NCBI RefSeq assembly: GCF_018918155.1
Contig: NZ_JAHLPY010000008.1
Coordinates: 1-64,000, forward strand
Direction: 5' to 3'
DNA: 64,000 nucleotides
Source: Anaerostipes sp. MSJ-23
GTDB lineage: Bacteria; Bacillota; Clostridia; Lachnospirales; Lachnospiraceae
Each line of letters opens with the position of its first letter. The stretch's first letter is position 1. The position numbers and the translations under genes are program-made. The notes under the pieces were generated by a model. That model made no database searches and was not told the DNA's origin. It was given only the letters and a program-made list of their open reading frames with translations. Of this stretch, positions 28,865 to 37,682 are shown one piece after another.

Positions 28865-29815
28865 ATGGAAATAAGCGGTGTCCCCCTGCTTTTGATTATT
28901 CTTGCGGGAATCATTCTTGGATTCGCTGTGGGATTTCTTGTCAGAGGCAGTAGAGACGAAAGAAAAGAACAAAAGAAAAAAGTAAAAACAAATGAACAAG
29001 AACATGAAGAAGACGATGATAATGAGTATGAAGAAGAAATCATGAACATTGTCCATGAAGGTCACGAACAGGGCGAGATCATGGAAGGGGAAGCCAAGAT
29101 GATCACCAATATTTTTGAATTTGGTGATAAAGACGTTACGGATGTTATGACATCAAGAAAAAAGATTGATGCCATTGAGGTTTCGACATCCATTGAAAAA
29201 GCATTAAATCACATGGTAGATGAGCCATATTCAAGGTATCCTCTTTATGAAGAAGACATTGACCATATCGTTGGTGTTCTTTATTTAAAGGATGTTATCG
29301 ATGCATATCTGGAAAACAAAGATACTACACTTTCTGAAATTGCGAGAGAACCATTTTTTGTTCATCAGACGATGAATTTATCTGCATTGTTTCAAAATAT
29401 GCAGACAAAGAAGATTCATATGGCTATTGTAATTGACGAGTACAGTCAGACAGAGGGAATTGTTTCCATGGAAGATATGCTGGAAGTAATCGTTGGAAAT
29501 ATTTTAGATGAATATGATGTGGAAGACAAGGATATTACGAGACTTGGATGGTCTGGACTTTACCTGATGAGGGGAAGTACCCGCTTGGAGGAAGTGGAAG
29601 ATGTTCTTGGAATCAAATTCCGTACCGAGGATATTGAAACATTAAATGGATTTTTAATTGATCAGCTGGGACATTTACCAGAAGACAATGAAGAAATAGA
29701 GATTATCTATGAAGGATATTCTTTTAAATCTGTGGATATTCATGAAAAAATGATTCGACAGGTAAAAGTAGAAAAAATAAAAAGGAAGGAAGATAAAGAT
29801 GTCAGGACACAGTAA
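28865..29815 (+). CDS. Membrane-anchored CBS-pair / CorC_HlyC protein
   Basis: A 316-residue protein with one N-terminal helix ([20 protein letters not shown], about 5-24), an acidic linker, two CBS domains (about 90-210, [12 protein letters not shown] ... [13 protein letters not shown]) and a CorC_HlyC C-terminal domain. The four-helix DUF21 core of the CNNM/TlyC transporters is missing, so ion transport by itself is doubtful. Annotation pipelines call this hemolysin family, which says little. It overlaps yebC by 17 bases. Confidence 0.88.
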   Translation: MEISGVPLLLIILAGIILGFAVGFLVRGSRDERKEQKKKVKTNEQEHEEDDDNEYEEEIMNIVHEGHEQGEIMEGEAKMITNIFEFGDKDVTDVMTSRKKIDAIEVSTSIEKALNHMVDEPYSRYPLYEEDIDHIVGVLYLKDVIDAYLENKDTTLSEIAREPFFVHQTMNLSALFQNMQTKKIHMAIVIDEYSQTEGIVSMEDMLEVIVGNILDEYDVEDKDITRLGWSGLYLMRGSTRLEEVEDVLGIKFRTEDIETLNGFLIDQLGHLPEDNEEIEIIYEGYSFKSVDIHEKMIRQVKVEKIKRKEDKDVRTQ

Positions 29816-30527
29816 GTTTGCGAACATCAAACACAAAAAAGAAAAAAATGATGCAAAGAAGGGAAAAATCTTTACCGTTATTGGAAGAGAAATTGCGGTT
29901 GCAGTAAAAGAAGGCGGACCGGATCCGGACAATAATAGCAGACTTCGTGATGTCATTGCAAAAGCAAAGGCAAACAATATGCCAAATGACACCATTGAGA
30001 GAGGAATTAAAAAAGCAGCAGGAGATGCTGATTCTGTCAATTACGAACAGATTACATATGAAGGATATGGGCCAAGCGGAGTTGCAATCATTGTTGATAC
30101 ATTAACAGATAACAAAAACCGTACTGCATCCAATGTAAGAAATGCATTTACAAAAGGAAACGGAAATGTTGGAACTCCTGGATGTGTCTCTTATATGTTT
30201 GAGAAAAAAGGACAGATCATTATTGCAAAAGAAGATTGTGAAATGGATGCAGATGATTTAATGATGATCGCTCTTGATGCAGGAGCAGAGGACTTTGCAG
30301 AAGAGGAAGACAGTTTTGAAGTAATCACAGCACCAGATGACTTTAGTCAGGTTCGTGAAGCTTTGGAAAAAGAAGGAATTGAGATGGCAGATGCAAATGT
30401 TACAATGATTCCTGGAACAATGGTAGAACTTACAAGCGAAGAAGATATCAAAAATATTCAAAAAACATTAGATCTTCTCGATGAAGATGATGATGTACAG
30501 GAAGTTTACACAAACTGGGATGAATAA
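29799..30527 (+). CDS. yebC: YebC/PmpR-family protein
   Basis: A 242-residue member of a family annotated as transcriptional regulators; some members have been shown to relieve ribosome stalling at proline runs. The N-terminus [18 protein letters not shown] and the [14 protein letters not shown]-like core ([15 protein letters not shown]) are typical. The ribosome site AAGGAAG is in the end of the CBS gene, which it overlaps by 17 bases. A terminator follows at 30568. Confidence 0.94.
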   Translation: MSGHSKFANIKHKKEKNDAKKGKIFTVIGREIAVAVKEGGPDPDNNSRLRDVIAKAKANNMPNDTIERGIKKAAGDADSVNYEQITYEGYGPSGVAIIVDTLTDNKNRTASNVRNAFTKGNGNVGTPGCVSYMFEKKGQIIIAKEDCEMDADDLMMIALDAGAEDFAEEEDSFEVITAPDDFSQVREALEKEGIEMADANVTMIPGTMVELTSEEDIKNIQKTLDLLDEDDDVQEVYTNWDE

Positions 30528-30567
30528 TTTGGATATATAAAAATCTAATTTAAGATATGTATTATTA

Positions 30568-30603
30568 TGGCAGGTAGTCTTTTGGATTATCTGTCATTTT
30601 TTT
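30568..30603 (+). terminator. Terminator of yebC
   Basis: TGGCAGGTA (30568-30576) pairs with TATCTGTCA (30588-30596) with two G-U pairs, then seven T. The rest of the 252-base gap to the crotonase gene (30604-30779) is A-rich and holds that gene's promoter. Confidence 0.75.
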
Positions 30604-30706
30604 GATAAAGAAGATTTAAGAGAGGATCTTTTGTTAAAAACAAATAAAAAAAATAACAAAAAAATCAGAAAATATAAAAAATGCACAAATAAAAACTGAT
30701 ATTATG

Positions 30707-30735
30707 TTGAAAAATCAGAAACAAAGTAGTAAAAT
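30707..30735 (+). promoter_or_regulatory. Predicted promoter of the crotonase/CoA-transferase cluster
   Basis: TTGAAA (30707-30712), 17 bases, TAAAAT (30730-30735), 45 bases before the start codon. Confidence 0.55.
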
Positions 30736-30779
30736 AAAAATAACATATCGTTCGTGTATTTTTTAAGGAGGGAATGACA

Positions 30780-31574
30780 ATGGAGTTAAAAAAACTACAG
30801 TATGTAGTGGAAGACGGCATTGGTATCATTACAATGAATTACATGAAAAATCTCAACGCTATTGATGATCAAATGGCAGATGAATTAATGTATGTTGTAG
30901 ATGCATGTGAGAATGATCCAAAAGTCAAAGTAGTTGTCATCAAAGGTATGCCAAAGGCATTTTCTGCTGGAGGAGATATCGGTTACTTCTATGACCTGAT
31001 AAAACAGGGCGGCGACGTGAATATGGACTCTTTAATTAGTAAAGTCGGTAATGTAACCGACGGCTTAAAACGTATGAGTAAACTTGTAATTTGCCAGGTA
31101 AGCGGGGCAGCAGCAGGGGCAGGAGTTAGTCTTGCTTTTTCTGGAGATTTTGTTGTGTGTGCAGACAATGCAAAGTTTATTATGGCATTTGTAAATCTTG
31201 GACTAGTTCCTGATACTGGAGGGACTTATCTCCTTGCGAAAACACTTGGAGCACAAAAAGCAATGGAACTTTGCATCACTGGGCGTCCAATGAAGGCGGC
31301 AGAAGCAAAAGAAGCTGGTATTGTCTATGATGTTGTGCCTGCAGAAGAACTTGATGAAACAGTAATGAAACTAGCCAGAAAGTTTGCATCTGGGCCATTA
31401 CTCTCTTACAAAAATATTAAAAAACAGATTTATCAGGCAAGTTTTGCTGACTATAAAACATATCTGGATGAGTGTGAAATTCCTACACAACGTGAATGTG
31501 CAGCATCAAAAGATTTTATCGAAGGTGTAAAAGCATTTATGGAAAAACGCAAAGCAGAATTTAAAGGTGAATAA
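30780..31574 (+). CDS. Crotonase-family enoyl-CoA hydratase/isomerase
   Basis: A 264-residue acyl-CoA enzyme. The oxyanion-hole segments are SAGGDIGYF and SGAAAGAGVSLAF. The usual pair of catalytic glutamates of hydratases is not kept: the region reads FIMAFVNLGLVPDTGGTY, with Asp in the second position and no Glu in the first. That is closer to PaaG-type isomerases than to true hydratases. GGAGGG lies seven bases before ATG 30780; the ATG at 30774 is too close. CoA-transferase genes follow. Confidence 0.85.
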   Translation: MELKKLQYVVEDGIGIITMNYMKNLNAIDDQMADELMYVVDACENDPKVKVVVIKGMPKAFSAGGDIGYFYDLIKQGGDVNMDSLISKVGNVTDGLKRMSKLVICQVSGAAAGAGVSLAFSGDFVVCADNAKFIMAFVNLGLVPDTGGTYLLAKTLGAQKAMELCITGRPMKAAEAKEAGIVYDVVPAEELDETVMKLARKFASGPLLSYKNIKKQIYQASFADYKTYLDECEIPTQRECAASKDFIEGVKAFMEKRKAEFKGE

Positions 31575-31661
31575 TTGTTTTGCTTCTATGAATGGAATCT
31601 CAAAAGTTTTCCCTCCCACGGGATTAGAGATGATCATAGAAGAATAAAAGGAGGGATTCCA

Positions 31662-32381
31662 TTGAAATCAAAGGTGGTAACAAAAGAGGAGGCACTTGCG
31701 AAACTTCATGATGGACAGTTGATTATGTTTGGAGATTGGCATGGAGAGTTTGCTGCGGATGAGATTATTGACGGAATGCTTGAAAAAGGAATCAAAGATA
31801 TTGATGCAATTGCGGTTTCTGCCGGAATGCCAGATCAAGGGGTCGGAAAATTAATCAATGACCATAGAGTAAAAAGTTTGATTACAACGCATATTGGTTT
31901 GAATCCAGTTGCAAAGGATCAGATGTTTGCAGGAGAGCTTGAAATTGAATTTAGTCCTCAGGGGACATTTGCGGAGCGGATCCGGTGTGGAGGAGCAGGA
32001 CTTGGAGGATGTTTGACTCCAACTGGTATTGGTACAGACGTGGAAAAAGGTAAGGAAAAACTTACAATTAACGGAAAAGAATATCTTTTGGAACTTCCAT
32101 TGCATGCAGATGTTGCGTTAATTAAAGCAACAAAAGCCGATACGGCCGGGAATATTGCATTTCGTATGAACTCCAGAGCAACGAATAGTACAATGGCTTA
32201 TGCAGCAGATCTTGTAATCGTTGAGGTAGAGGAACTTGTGGAACTTGGAGAGCTTGGTCCGCAGGAAATTGATGTACCAGCGCCGATTATTGACATGGTT
32301 TATGTAAGAACCGGAGAAAAGAGACCGATGTGTCCGATGTGGAAACGGGCAAAGGCAAAAGCGGAAGGAGGGAAAGCATAA
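31662..32381 (+). CDS. CoA-transferase subunit A
   Basis: A 239-residue alpha subunit of a family I CoA-transferase (acetate, butyrate or 3-oxoacid type). It has the glycine-rich GGAGLGGCLTPTGIGTDVEKGK and the family end AADLVIVEVEELVELG. AAGGAGGG lies six bases before TTG 31662, so TTG is the start; the frame from 31575 is only its extension. It overlaps the subunit B start by one base (TAATG). The substrate cannot be told from sequence. Confidence 0.9.
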   Translation: MKSKVVTKEEALAKLHDGQLIMFGDWHGEFAADEIIDGMLEKGIKDIDAIAVSAGMPDQGVGKLINDHRVKSLITTHIGLNPVAKDQMFAGELEIEFSPQGTFAERIRCGGAGLGGCLTPTGIGTDVEKGKEKLTINGKEYLLELPLHADVALIKATKADTAGNIAFRMNSRATNSTMAYAADLVIVEVEELVELGELGPQEIDVPAPIIDMVYVRTGEKRPMCPMWKRAKAKAEGGKA

Positions 32382-33040
32382 TGGCAGGACTGACAGGACG
32401 CGCATTAATTGCATCAAGATGCGCAAAGTTTTTTAAGGATGGCGATTTTGTAAACCTTGGAATTGGAGTTCCGCTTATGTGTGTCAATTATCTTCCAGAA
32501 GGAGTTGATCTTTGGCTGGAAGCAGAAATTGGAACGGTTGGAAGTGGTGCGTCCCCTTCTTGGGATGAAGCAGATGTCGATATCATTGATGCAGGTGGAC
32601 AGCCAGCATCTGTGATTAAAGGTGGAAGTGTGTATGATCATGAAACTTCTTTTGCATTTATTCGTGGCGGACATATTGATGCCGCGGTGCTTGGAACGCT
32701 TCAGGTTGATCAGGAAGGAAATATCGCGAACTGGACAATTCCAGGGAAACTCGTTCCTGGTATGGGCGGAGCAATGGATCTTTGTGCAGGTGTAAAAAAG
32801 ATTATTGTGGCAACCGATCACTGTGAAAAGAGTGGAAAGTCAAAAATATTAAAAAAATGTACGCTTCCATTAACAGGAGCTCATTGTGTGACAGATATTG
32901 TAACAGAAAGATGTTATTTTGAGGTAACGGAAGATGGTCTTGTTTTAAGAGAAATCGCGGATGGCTACACTGTAGAAGATATTCTTGCATGTACCGACGC
33001 AGATGTGATTGTTCCAAATGAAATCGGGATTATGGAATAA
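32381..33040 (+). CDS. CoA-transferase subunit B
   Basis: The 219-residue beta subunit carries the catalytic glutamate that forms the CoA thioester, here in the EAEIGTVGSG motif (usual form SENG). GIGVPL near the start and PGKLVPGMGGAMDL are typical. GGAAGGAGGG precedes ATG 32381 by eight bases. With the crotonase it may activate and process a short-chain acid, in fermentation or amino-acid breakdown; no dehydrogenase or thiolase is beside it. Confidence 0.92.
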   Translation: MAGLTGRALIASRCAKFFKDGDFVNLGIGVPLMCVNYLPEGVDLWLEAEIGTVGSGASPSWDEADVDIIDAGGQPASVIKGGSVYDHETSFAFIRGGHIDAAVLGTLQVDQEGNIANWTIPGKLVPGMGGAMDLCAGVKKIIVATDHCEKSGKSKILKKCTLPLTGAHCVTDIVTERCYFEVTEDGLVLREIADGYTVEDILACTDADVIVPNEIGIME

Positions 33041-33144
33041 GAAAGATGAAATAATTCTAAAAGAAATATAAACTCCCTTGATTTAAATATAACAGGATGA
33101 TATGATGCTTATCAGATATAAAAATGAAAGAAGGGAGTAGCTAT

Positions 33145-33849
33145 ATGTATTATCCATATGGTTTATTTGATCCAACCTATATCTTGATTATCATCGGAGC
33201 TGTGATTACGATGATTGCATCGTCAAAAATGAATTCTACTTTTCGTAGATATTCAAGAGTAAGGTGTCATTGTGGGCTCACAGGTTCCCAAGCAGCAGAA
33301 CGAATTTTACAACATGCTGGAATTTATGATGTTTCCGTGGAGAGAGTTCGAGGAGAACTTACCGACCATTATGATCCAAGAAGTAAGACGCTTCGCCTTT
33401 CAGATTCCACATATGGATCTGATTCAATTGCCGCAATCGGAGTGGCAGCACATGAATGTGGGCATGCTGTTCAGCACCAAAAAGGATATGTACCATTGAC
33501 GATTCGTGGTGCACTTGTTCCAATTGTAAATATTGGCTCTAATTTATCTTGGGTGTTTATTATTGCTGGAATTTTCTTAAGTATGAACCAAACATTGCTT
33601 CATATTGGAATTGCTTTATTTTCTCTTGCAGTTATTTTTCAGCTAGTAACATTGCCAGTTGAATTTAATGCATCGGCAAGGGCATTAAGAATTCTTGGAA
33701 GTACAGGAATTATGTATGGAGAAGAAGTAGATCAGACAAAAAAAGTATTAAAAGCAGCAGCCTTAACTTATGTGGCAGGTGCAGCAGCAGCCTTACTAAG
33801 TTTACTTCGATTGATCATTTTGTTTGGAGGAAATGACAGAGACCGATAA
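33145..33849 (+). CDS. Membrane zinc metallopeptidase (YugP type)
   Basis: A 234-residue protein with an N-terminal helix, the zinc motif HECGH (within AAHECGHAVQH), then two to three hydrophobic helices. The third ligand is probably Glu in LPVEFNASARA. YugP-like neutral zinc peptidases are widespread in Firmicutes with unknown substrates. AAGGGAG lies seven bases before ATG 33145. It is followed by a strong terminator. Confidence 0.9.
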   Translation: MYYPYGLFDPTYILIIIGAVITMIASSKMNSTFRRYSRVRCHCGLTGSQAAERILQHAGIYDVSVERVRGELTDHYDPRSKTLRLSDSTYGSDSIAAIGVAAHECGHAVQHQKGYVPLTIRGALVPIVNIGSNLSWVFIIAGIFLSMNQTLLHIGIALFSLAVIFQLVTLPVEFNASARALRILGSTGIMYGEEVDQTKKVLKAAALTYVAGAAAALLSLLRLIILFGGNDRDR

Positions 33850-33871
33850 TATAAAAAATAAGTAATAAACA

Positions 33872-33915
33872 AAGGAATGTTGTCAAAGAAGATGATAGAC
33901 AACATTCCTTTTTGT
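33872..33915. terminator. Strong bidirectional terminator
   Basis: AAGGAATGTTGTC (33872-33884) pairs perfectly with GACAACATTCCTT (33898-33910), 13 bp, with T-run 33909-33914. It separates the peptidase gene from the convergent merR gene. Confidence 0.9.
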
Positions 33916-33928
33916 ATGGAATTTATGG

Positions 33929-34348
33929 TTAAGAAACGACATTTTGATTGGAAGAATAGTCATCATTTGTATGGTGAATTTTTTCTGTTCCAGCCTGGAT
34001 GGCTGTTTCATAATAATGGCATTTGTGATCAATAATTTTTAGCATATTTTGTAGATTTTCAATTTGTCTTAAGGTTTCTTCTCGACGTTCAAGAAACATT
34101 TCATAACGAAGTTTTAAGGTTTCATCCCCTTCCATATACCAGTCAATATATTGACGGATTCCTTTGATAGAAAGACCAGTACTTTTAAGACATTCGATCA
34201 GTACAAGCCATTCAAGATCACTATCTTTGAATCTTCGATCCCCTGATTTATTTCGTTCTACAAAAGGAAGAAGACCTTCTTTATCATAGTAGCGTAGAGT
34301 GGATGGCGAAATGTCCATTTTTTTTGATACTTCTCCAATGGTATACAT
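33929..34348 (-). CDS. MerR-family transcriptional regulator
   Basis: A 139-residue regulator with an N-terminal MerR helix-turn-helix (YTIGEVSKKMDISPSTLRYY), a wing, and a coiled-coil dimerisation region (about 85-120). The C-terminal part has one Cys and several His but no clear metal-binding motif. The inducer is unknown. The usual divergent target is missing: upstream is a 414-base stretch with no convincing gene. Confidence 0.9.
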   Translation of the reverse strand: MYTIGEVSKKMDISPSTLRYYDKEGLLPFVERNKSGDRRFKDSDLEWLVLIECLKSTGLSIKGIRQYIDWYMEGDETLKLRYEMFLERREETLRQIENLQNMLKIIDHKCHYYETAIQAGTEKIHHTNDDYSSNQNVVS

Positions 34349-34526
34349 GTTTTCAATTCCTTTCTATAAATGCTGAGCAGAGTGTGCAGTAAGAAGCAAC
34401 AGTGTTGGTGAACATACTAAACGGTATTTTCTTTCGCATATTAGTATCTTCTTTACATCCAAACATATATTCTGTATCATTATATTATAAAATACAATGT
34501 TTTTCAATAATTGGTGTGCCAACAGA

Positions 34527-34625
34527 ATGATCTTAAATGAAGATGGTTATGCAGCTGTCAACATTATGCAAAAGGCAGTTCCTGATATTTGGAATGATGT
34601 ACTGTATGGGGGAGATAATCATTGA
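34527..34625 (+). other. Short reading frame, possible gene remnant, in a 414-base gap
   Basis: Between the merR start and the larB promoter (34349-34762) I see no full gene. A 32-codon frame (MILNEDGYAAVNIMQ at the start) has a plausible protein-like composition, stays open upstream into 34503 and could be the tail of a lost gene divergent from merR. It lacks a ribosome site. The call is weak. Confidence 0.2.
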
Positions 34626-34762
34626 CTTAGAGTGAACTTTAAGTGATAAAATAAGTTTACTTATGATAAAGTAAAAAAGCAAGTCAGAGAAATGAAATTG
34701 TGCAAAATTAACAAAAAAATAAGAAATCATATCACAAATAAAGAACAATTAATACAAAAAAC

Positions 34763-34791
34763 TTGACTTTTTACCATAGAACAACTATCAT
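34763..34791 (+). promoter_or_regulatory. Strong promoter of the lar operon
   Basis: TTGACT (34763-34768), 17 bases, TATCAT (34786-34791), one mismatch in each box. Transcription should start near 34798, directly before a perfect palindrome. Confidence 0.75.
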
Positions 34792-34802
34792 TAAAGTAAC
34801 AC

Positions 34803-34819
34803 AATTGGTAGAACCAATT
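34803..34819. promoter_or_regulatory. Candidate operator of the lar operon (perfect palindrome)
   Basis: AATTGGT, AGA, ACCAATT: a perfect 7-3-7 inverted repeat about five bases after the predicted transcription start. The position fits a repressor roadblock. No T-run follows, so a terminator is unlikely. The binding protein is unknown; a nickel- or lactate-responsive factor is a guess. Confidence 0.5.
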
Positions 34820-34844
34820 TAAGGCAGGAGGAATTTTAGGCAAG

Positions 34845-35585
34845 ATGGAACTTCAGGAAATATTAAAAAAAGTGCAGGCGGGAGAAATGTCCGTACAGGA
34901 CGCAGAAGGATATCTTAGAAGAAAACCTTTTGAAGATCTTGGGTATGCAAAACTTGATACCCATCGAAAAGTAAGATCCGGATTTCCGGAAGTTATTTTT
35001 TGCAGTGGGAAGGCAGATGAACATCTGTTAAAGATTACAGGAAAGCTTTATGAAGAAGAAGGAGAAGTGTTCGGTACGAGAGCTTCGAGACATCAATATG
35101 AGCTTTTGAAAGCAAAATATCCACAGATTCAGTATGATGAGATTTCTCACATTATAAAGATTGAAAAGGAGGGGAAAGAAAAGAAAGGTAAAATTGCAGT
35201 TTGTACCGCAGGAACAGCAGATATTCCAGTGGCAGAAGAAGCAGCACAGACAGCAGAATATTTCGGAAATTATGTAGAAAGAATTTATGATGTTGGAGTC
35301 AGTGGTCTTCATCGACTATTATCAAAGCTTGATGTTATTCAGAGCGTCAATTGTGTTGTTGCGGTTGCAGGAATGGAAGGCGCTTTAGCTAGTGTCATCG
35401 GAGGACTTGTAGACAAGCCAGTGATTGCAGTACCGACTTCTGTTGGATACGGAGCTAATATGAAGGGGCTTTCTGCATTATTAACCATGATCAATTCTTG
35501 TGCCAATGGAATTGCGGTTGTAAATATTGATAACGGATATGGTGCAGGATATATAGCAGCGCAGATTAACAGACTGGGGGTTTGA
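34845..35585 (+). CDS. larB: Nickel-pincer cofactor synthesis protein LarB
   Basis: LarB carboxylates nicotinic acid adenine dinucleotide and hydrolyses the phosphoanhydride, giving P2CMN, the first step to the nickel-pincer nucleotide. The 246 residues have a variable N-terminal part and an AIR-carboxylase-like domain (KIAVCTAGTADIPVAEEA; VAGMEGALASVIGGL; VPTSVGYGA). The best ribosome site, AGGAGG, ends 13 bases before the ATG, which is long. It starts the lar operon and ends one base before larCE. Confidence 0.94.
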   Translation: MELQEILKKVQAGEMSVQDAEGYLRRKPFEDLGYAKLDTHRKVRSGFPEVIFCSGKADEHLLKITGKLYEEEGEVFGTRASRHQYELLKAKYPQIQYDEISHIIKIEKEGKEKKGKIAVCTAGTADIPVAEEAAQTAEYFGNYVERIYDVGVSGLHRLLSKLDVIQSVNCVVAVAGMEGALASVIGGLVDKPVIAVPTSVGYGANMKGLSALLTMINSCANGIAVVNIDNGYGAGYIAAQINRLGV

Positions 35586-35586
35586 G

Positions 35587-37680
35587 ATGAGTAATACCTT
35601 ATATTTGGAATGTCTAAGTGGCATCAGTGGAGACATGTTTGTTGGGGCAATGCTGGATCTTGGAGCGGATGAAGAAGGATTGTTAAAAGCATTAGACAGC
35701 ATTGATGCACATGGTTTTGAAGTAAAAATTAGCAGAGTAAAGAAATCAGGACTAGATGGTTGTGATTTTGATGTTCTATTGGATCATGAACATGAAAATC
35801 ACGATCATGATATGGAGTATCTTCATGGACATTCGCATACACATGAACACGATCATAAACATTCTCATCATGAAGAATGCCATCATGGTCATGAACACCA
35901 TCATGAACATAGAAATCTTTCGGATTGTCTCCATATTATAGAACGTTGTGACATGACGGAGCACGCAAAGGAAATTGCTGGGCGTATTTTTCAAATTATT
36001 GCACAGGCTGAAGCACAGGCGCATGGAGAAACGATAGAAAATGTACATTTTCATGAGGTCGGAGCCATTGATTCAATTGCAGATATTTGTGCGGCAGCTT
36101 TTTGTATTGATAATCTTGGAATTGATAAGGTTATTGTTCCAAAATTATATGAGGGACATGGGACGATTCGTTGTCAGCATGGAATCATTCCAGTGCCGGT
36201 ACCAGCAGTTGTTAACATTGTTTCGAAACATCAGATAATCTTATGTCCAACACAGGTAGAGGGAGAATTAGTAACCCCAACTGGGGCAGCCATTGTGGCA
36301 GCCATACAGACATCCACAAAACTTCCAGAACAGTTTACAATTCAAAAAGTTGGAATTGGAACAGGAAAAAGAAATTATGAACACCCAAGTCTTTTAAGAG
36401 CTATGCTGATCAAAGATACACAAGAGACAGAGGATCGTATCTATAAACTCGAGACAAATATTGATGATTGCAGCGGAGAAGTCCTTGGGTATACGATGGA
36501 CTGTCTATTTGAAGCGGGGGCAAGAGATGTTCACTATTTTCCAGTATTTATGAAAAAAAATCGTCCAGCTTATCAGCTGAATGTTATTTGTGATCAGGAA
36601 CAAGTGGAGGTCATGGAAAAAATTATTTTTCGGGAAACAACAACGATTGGGATTCGTAGAGTTTCTATGGAACGAACCGTATTGAAGCGTTCATTTTGTG
36701 ATTTTTCATCTTCTCTTGGTATGGTAAAAATGAAACTTTGTGAATATAAAGGACAAACATTTGCTTATCCGGAATATGAAGATGTAAAGAAAATTAGCAG
36801 CAGAAAACAGCAATCTTACCGTAAGACATACGAGATGATCAAACGAGAATGGGAGGAAGACAAAAAACAAAAATTGATTCAGTTAATTGATGAGTATACA
36901 AAACAAGATGTAGCAATTGCATTTTCTGGAGGCGTTGACAGCAGTTTGATTCTTAAAATTGCTTGTGAACAGGCAAAGAAAAATGGAACAACAGTTTATG
37001 CAGTTACTTTACATACGATGCTTCATCCAGCAGGGGAAATTGAGACAGCTCAGAAAGTAGCAAAGGAAGCAGGAGCAGTTCACAAGGTTTTAGAAATTGA
37101 TGAGCTTAAAGATGCTGGTGTTGGAAATAATCCAGAAGACCGGTGTTATCGCTGCAAAAAACATTTATTTGCAGAAATTAAAAAATTAGCAGAGAGTCTG
37201 GGAGTTTCTTTAATTATGGAAGGAACAAATGAAGATGATCTTCATGTATATCGCCCAGGAATCAAGGCTGTGAAAGAACTAGGAATTAAGAGTCCGTTGG
37301 CAGAATGTGGATTTGCCAAAAAAGATATTCGTGCGTTAGCAGCCGATTATCATATTTCGGTTTCAAATAAGCCGTCAATGCCGTGTTTAGCAACAAGATT
37401 TCCATATGGAACAGAAATTTCTTACGAAAAATTAAAAGTCGTTGATAAAGCGGAAATTTATTTAAGAAACTTGGGTCTTTATAATGTCCGCGTTCGCGTT
37501 CATGGAGATATTGCAAGAATTGAAGTAGATCAGGATGCAATGCAGAAGATTCTAGAACAAAAAGATGCAGTTGTTTCATACTTAAAGAATCTTGGATATA
37601 CGTATATCACGCTAGATTTGGAAGGCTTTCGTTCAGGAAGTATGGATATTCATATTAAGGAAAGAGAAGGGGGAATTTAA
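35587..37680 (+). CDS. larCE: LarC-LarE fusion protein with histidine-rich insert
   Basis: A 697-residue fusion of two cofactor enzymes. Residues 1-416 are LarC: LarC1 (LECLSGISGDMFVGAM at the start, HFHEVGAIDSIADI) and LarC2 (LETNIDDCSGEVLGYTMD), the CTP-dependent nickel insertase. Residues about 425-697 are LarE, the ATP-pyrophosphatase sulfur transferase, with PP-loop SGGVDSS (447-453), Cys520/Cys523 (CYRC) and Cys600 (SMPCLATRF), where lactobacillar LarE keeps its sacrificial cysteine. Residues 67-108 contain 20 His. LarC1 and LarC2 need no frameshift here, unlike in Lactiplantibacillus plantarum. Confidence 0.93.
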   Translation: MSNTLYLECLSGISGDMFVGAMLDLGADEEGLLKALDSIDAHGFEVKISRVKKSGLDGCDFDVLLDHEHENHDHDMEYLHGHSHTHEHDHKHSHHEECHHGHEHHHEHRNLSDCLHIIERCDMTEHAKEIAGRIFQIIAQAEAQAHGETIENVHFHEVGAIDSIADICAAAFCIDNLGIDKVIVPKLYEGHGTIRCQHGIIPVPVPAVVNIVSKHQIILCPTQVEGELVTPTGAAIVAAIQTSTKLPEQFTIQKVGIGTGKRNYEHPSLLRAMLIKDTQETEDRIYKLETNIDDCSGEVLGYTMDCLFEAGARDVHYFPVFMKKNRPAYQLNVICDQEQVEVMEKIIFRETTTIGIRRVSMERTVLKRSFCDFSSSLGMVKMKLCEYKGQTFAYPEYEDVKKISSRKQQSYRKTYEMIKREWEEDKKQKLIQLIDEYTKQDVAIAFSGGVDSSLILKIACEQAKKNGTTVYAVTLHTMLHPAGEIETAQKVAKEAGAVHKVLEIDELKDAGVGNNPEDRCYRCKKHLFAEIKKLAESLGVSLIMEGTNEDDLHVYRPGIKAVKELGIKSPLAECGFAKKDIRALAADYHISVSNKPSMPCLATRFPYGTEISYEKLKVVDKAEIYLRNLGLYNVRVRVHGDIARIEVDQDAMQKILEQKDAVVSYLKNLGYTYITLDLEGFRSGSMDIHIKEREGGI

Positions 37681-37682
37681 TT

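Noticed and set aside
30604-30640. Second terminator (AAGAT...ATCTT) after yebC
   Set aside because: The stem is five A/T-rich base pairs, and a better terminator lies just upstream.
30625-30665. Possible Rex operator (TTGTTAA ... ATAACAA) before the crotonase gene
   Set aside because: The half-sites are about 15 bases apart instead of four, and the region is nearly all A, so the match is not convincing.
35756-36054. Overlapping open frames on both strands in the His-rich part of larCE
   Set aside because: They arise from the repetitive CAT/CAC codons; they are rich in Met/Ile, have no ribosome site and lie within a well-supported gene.
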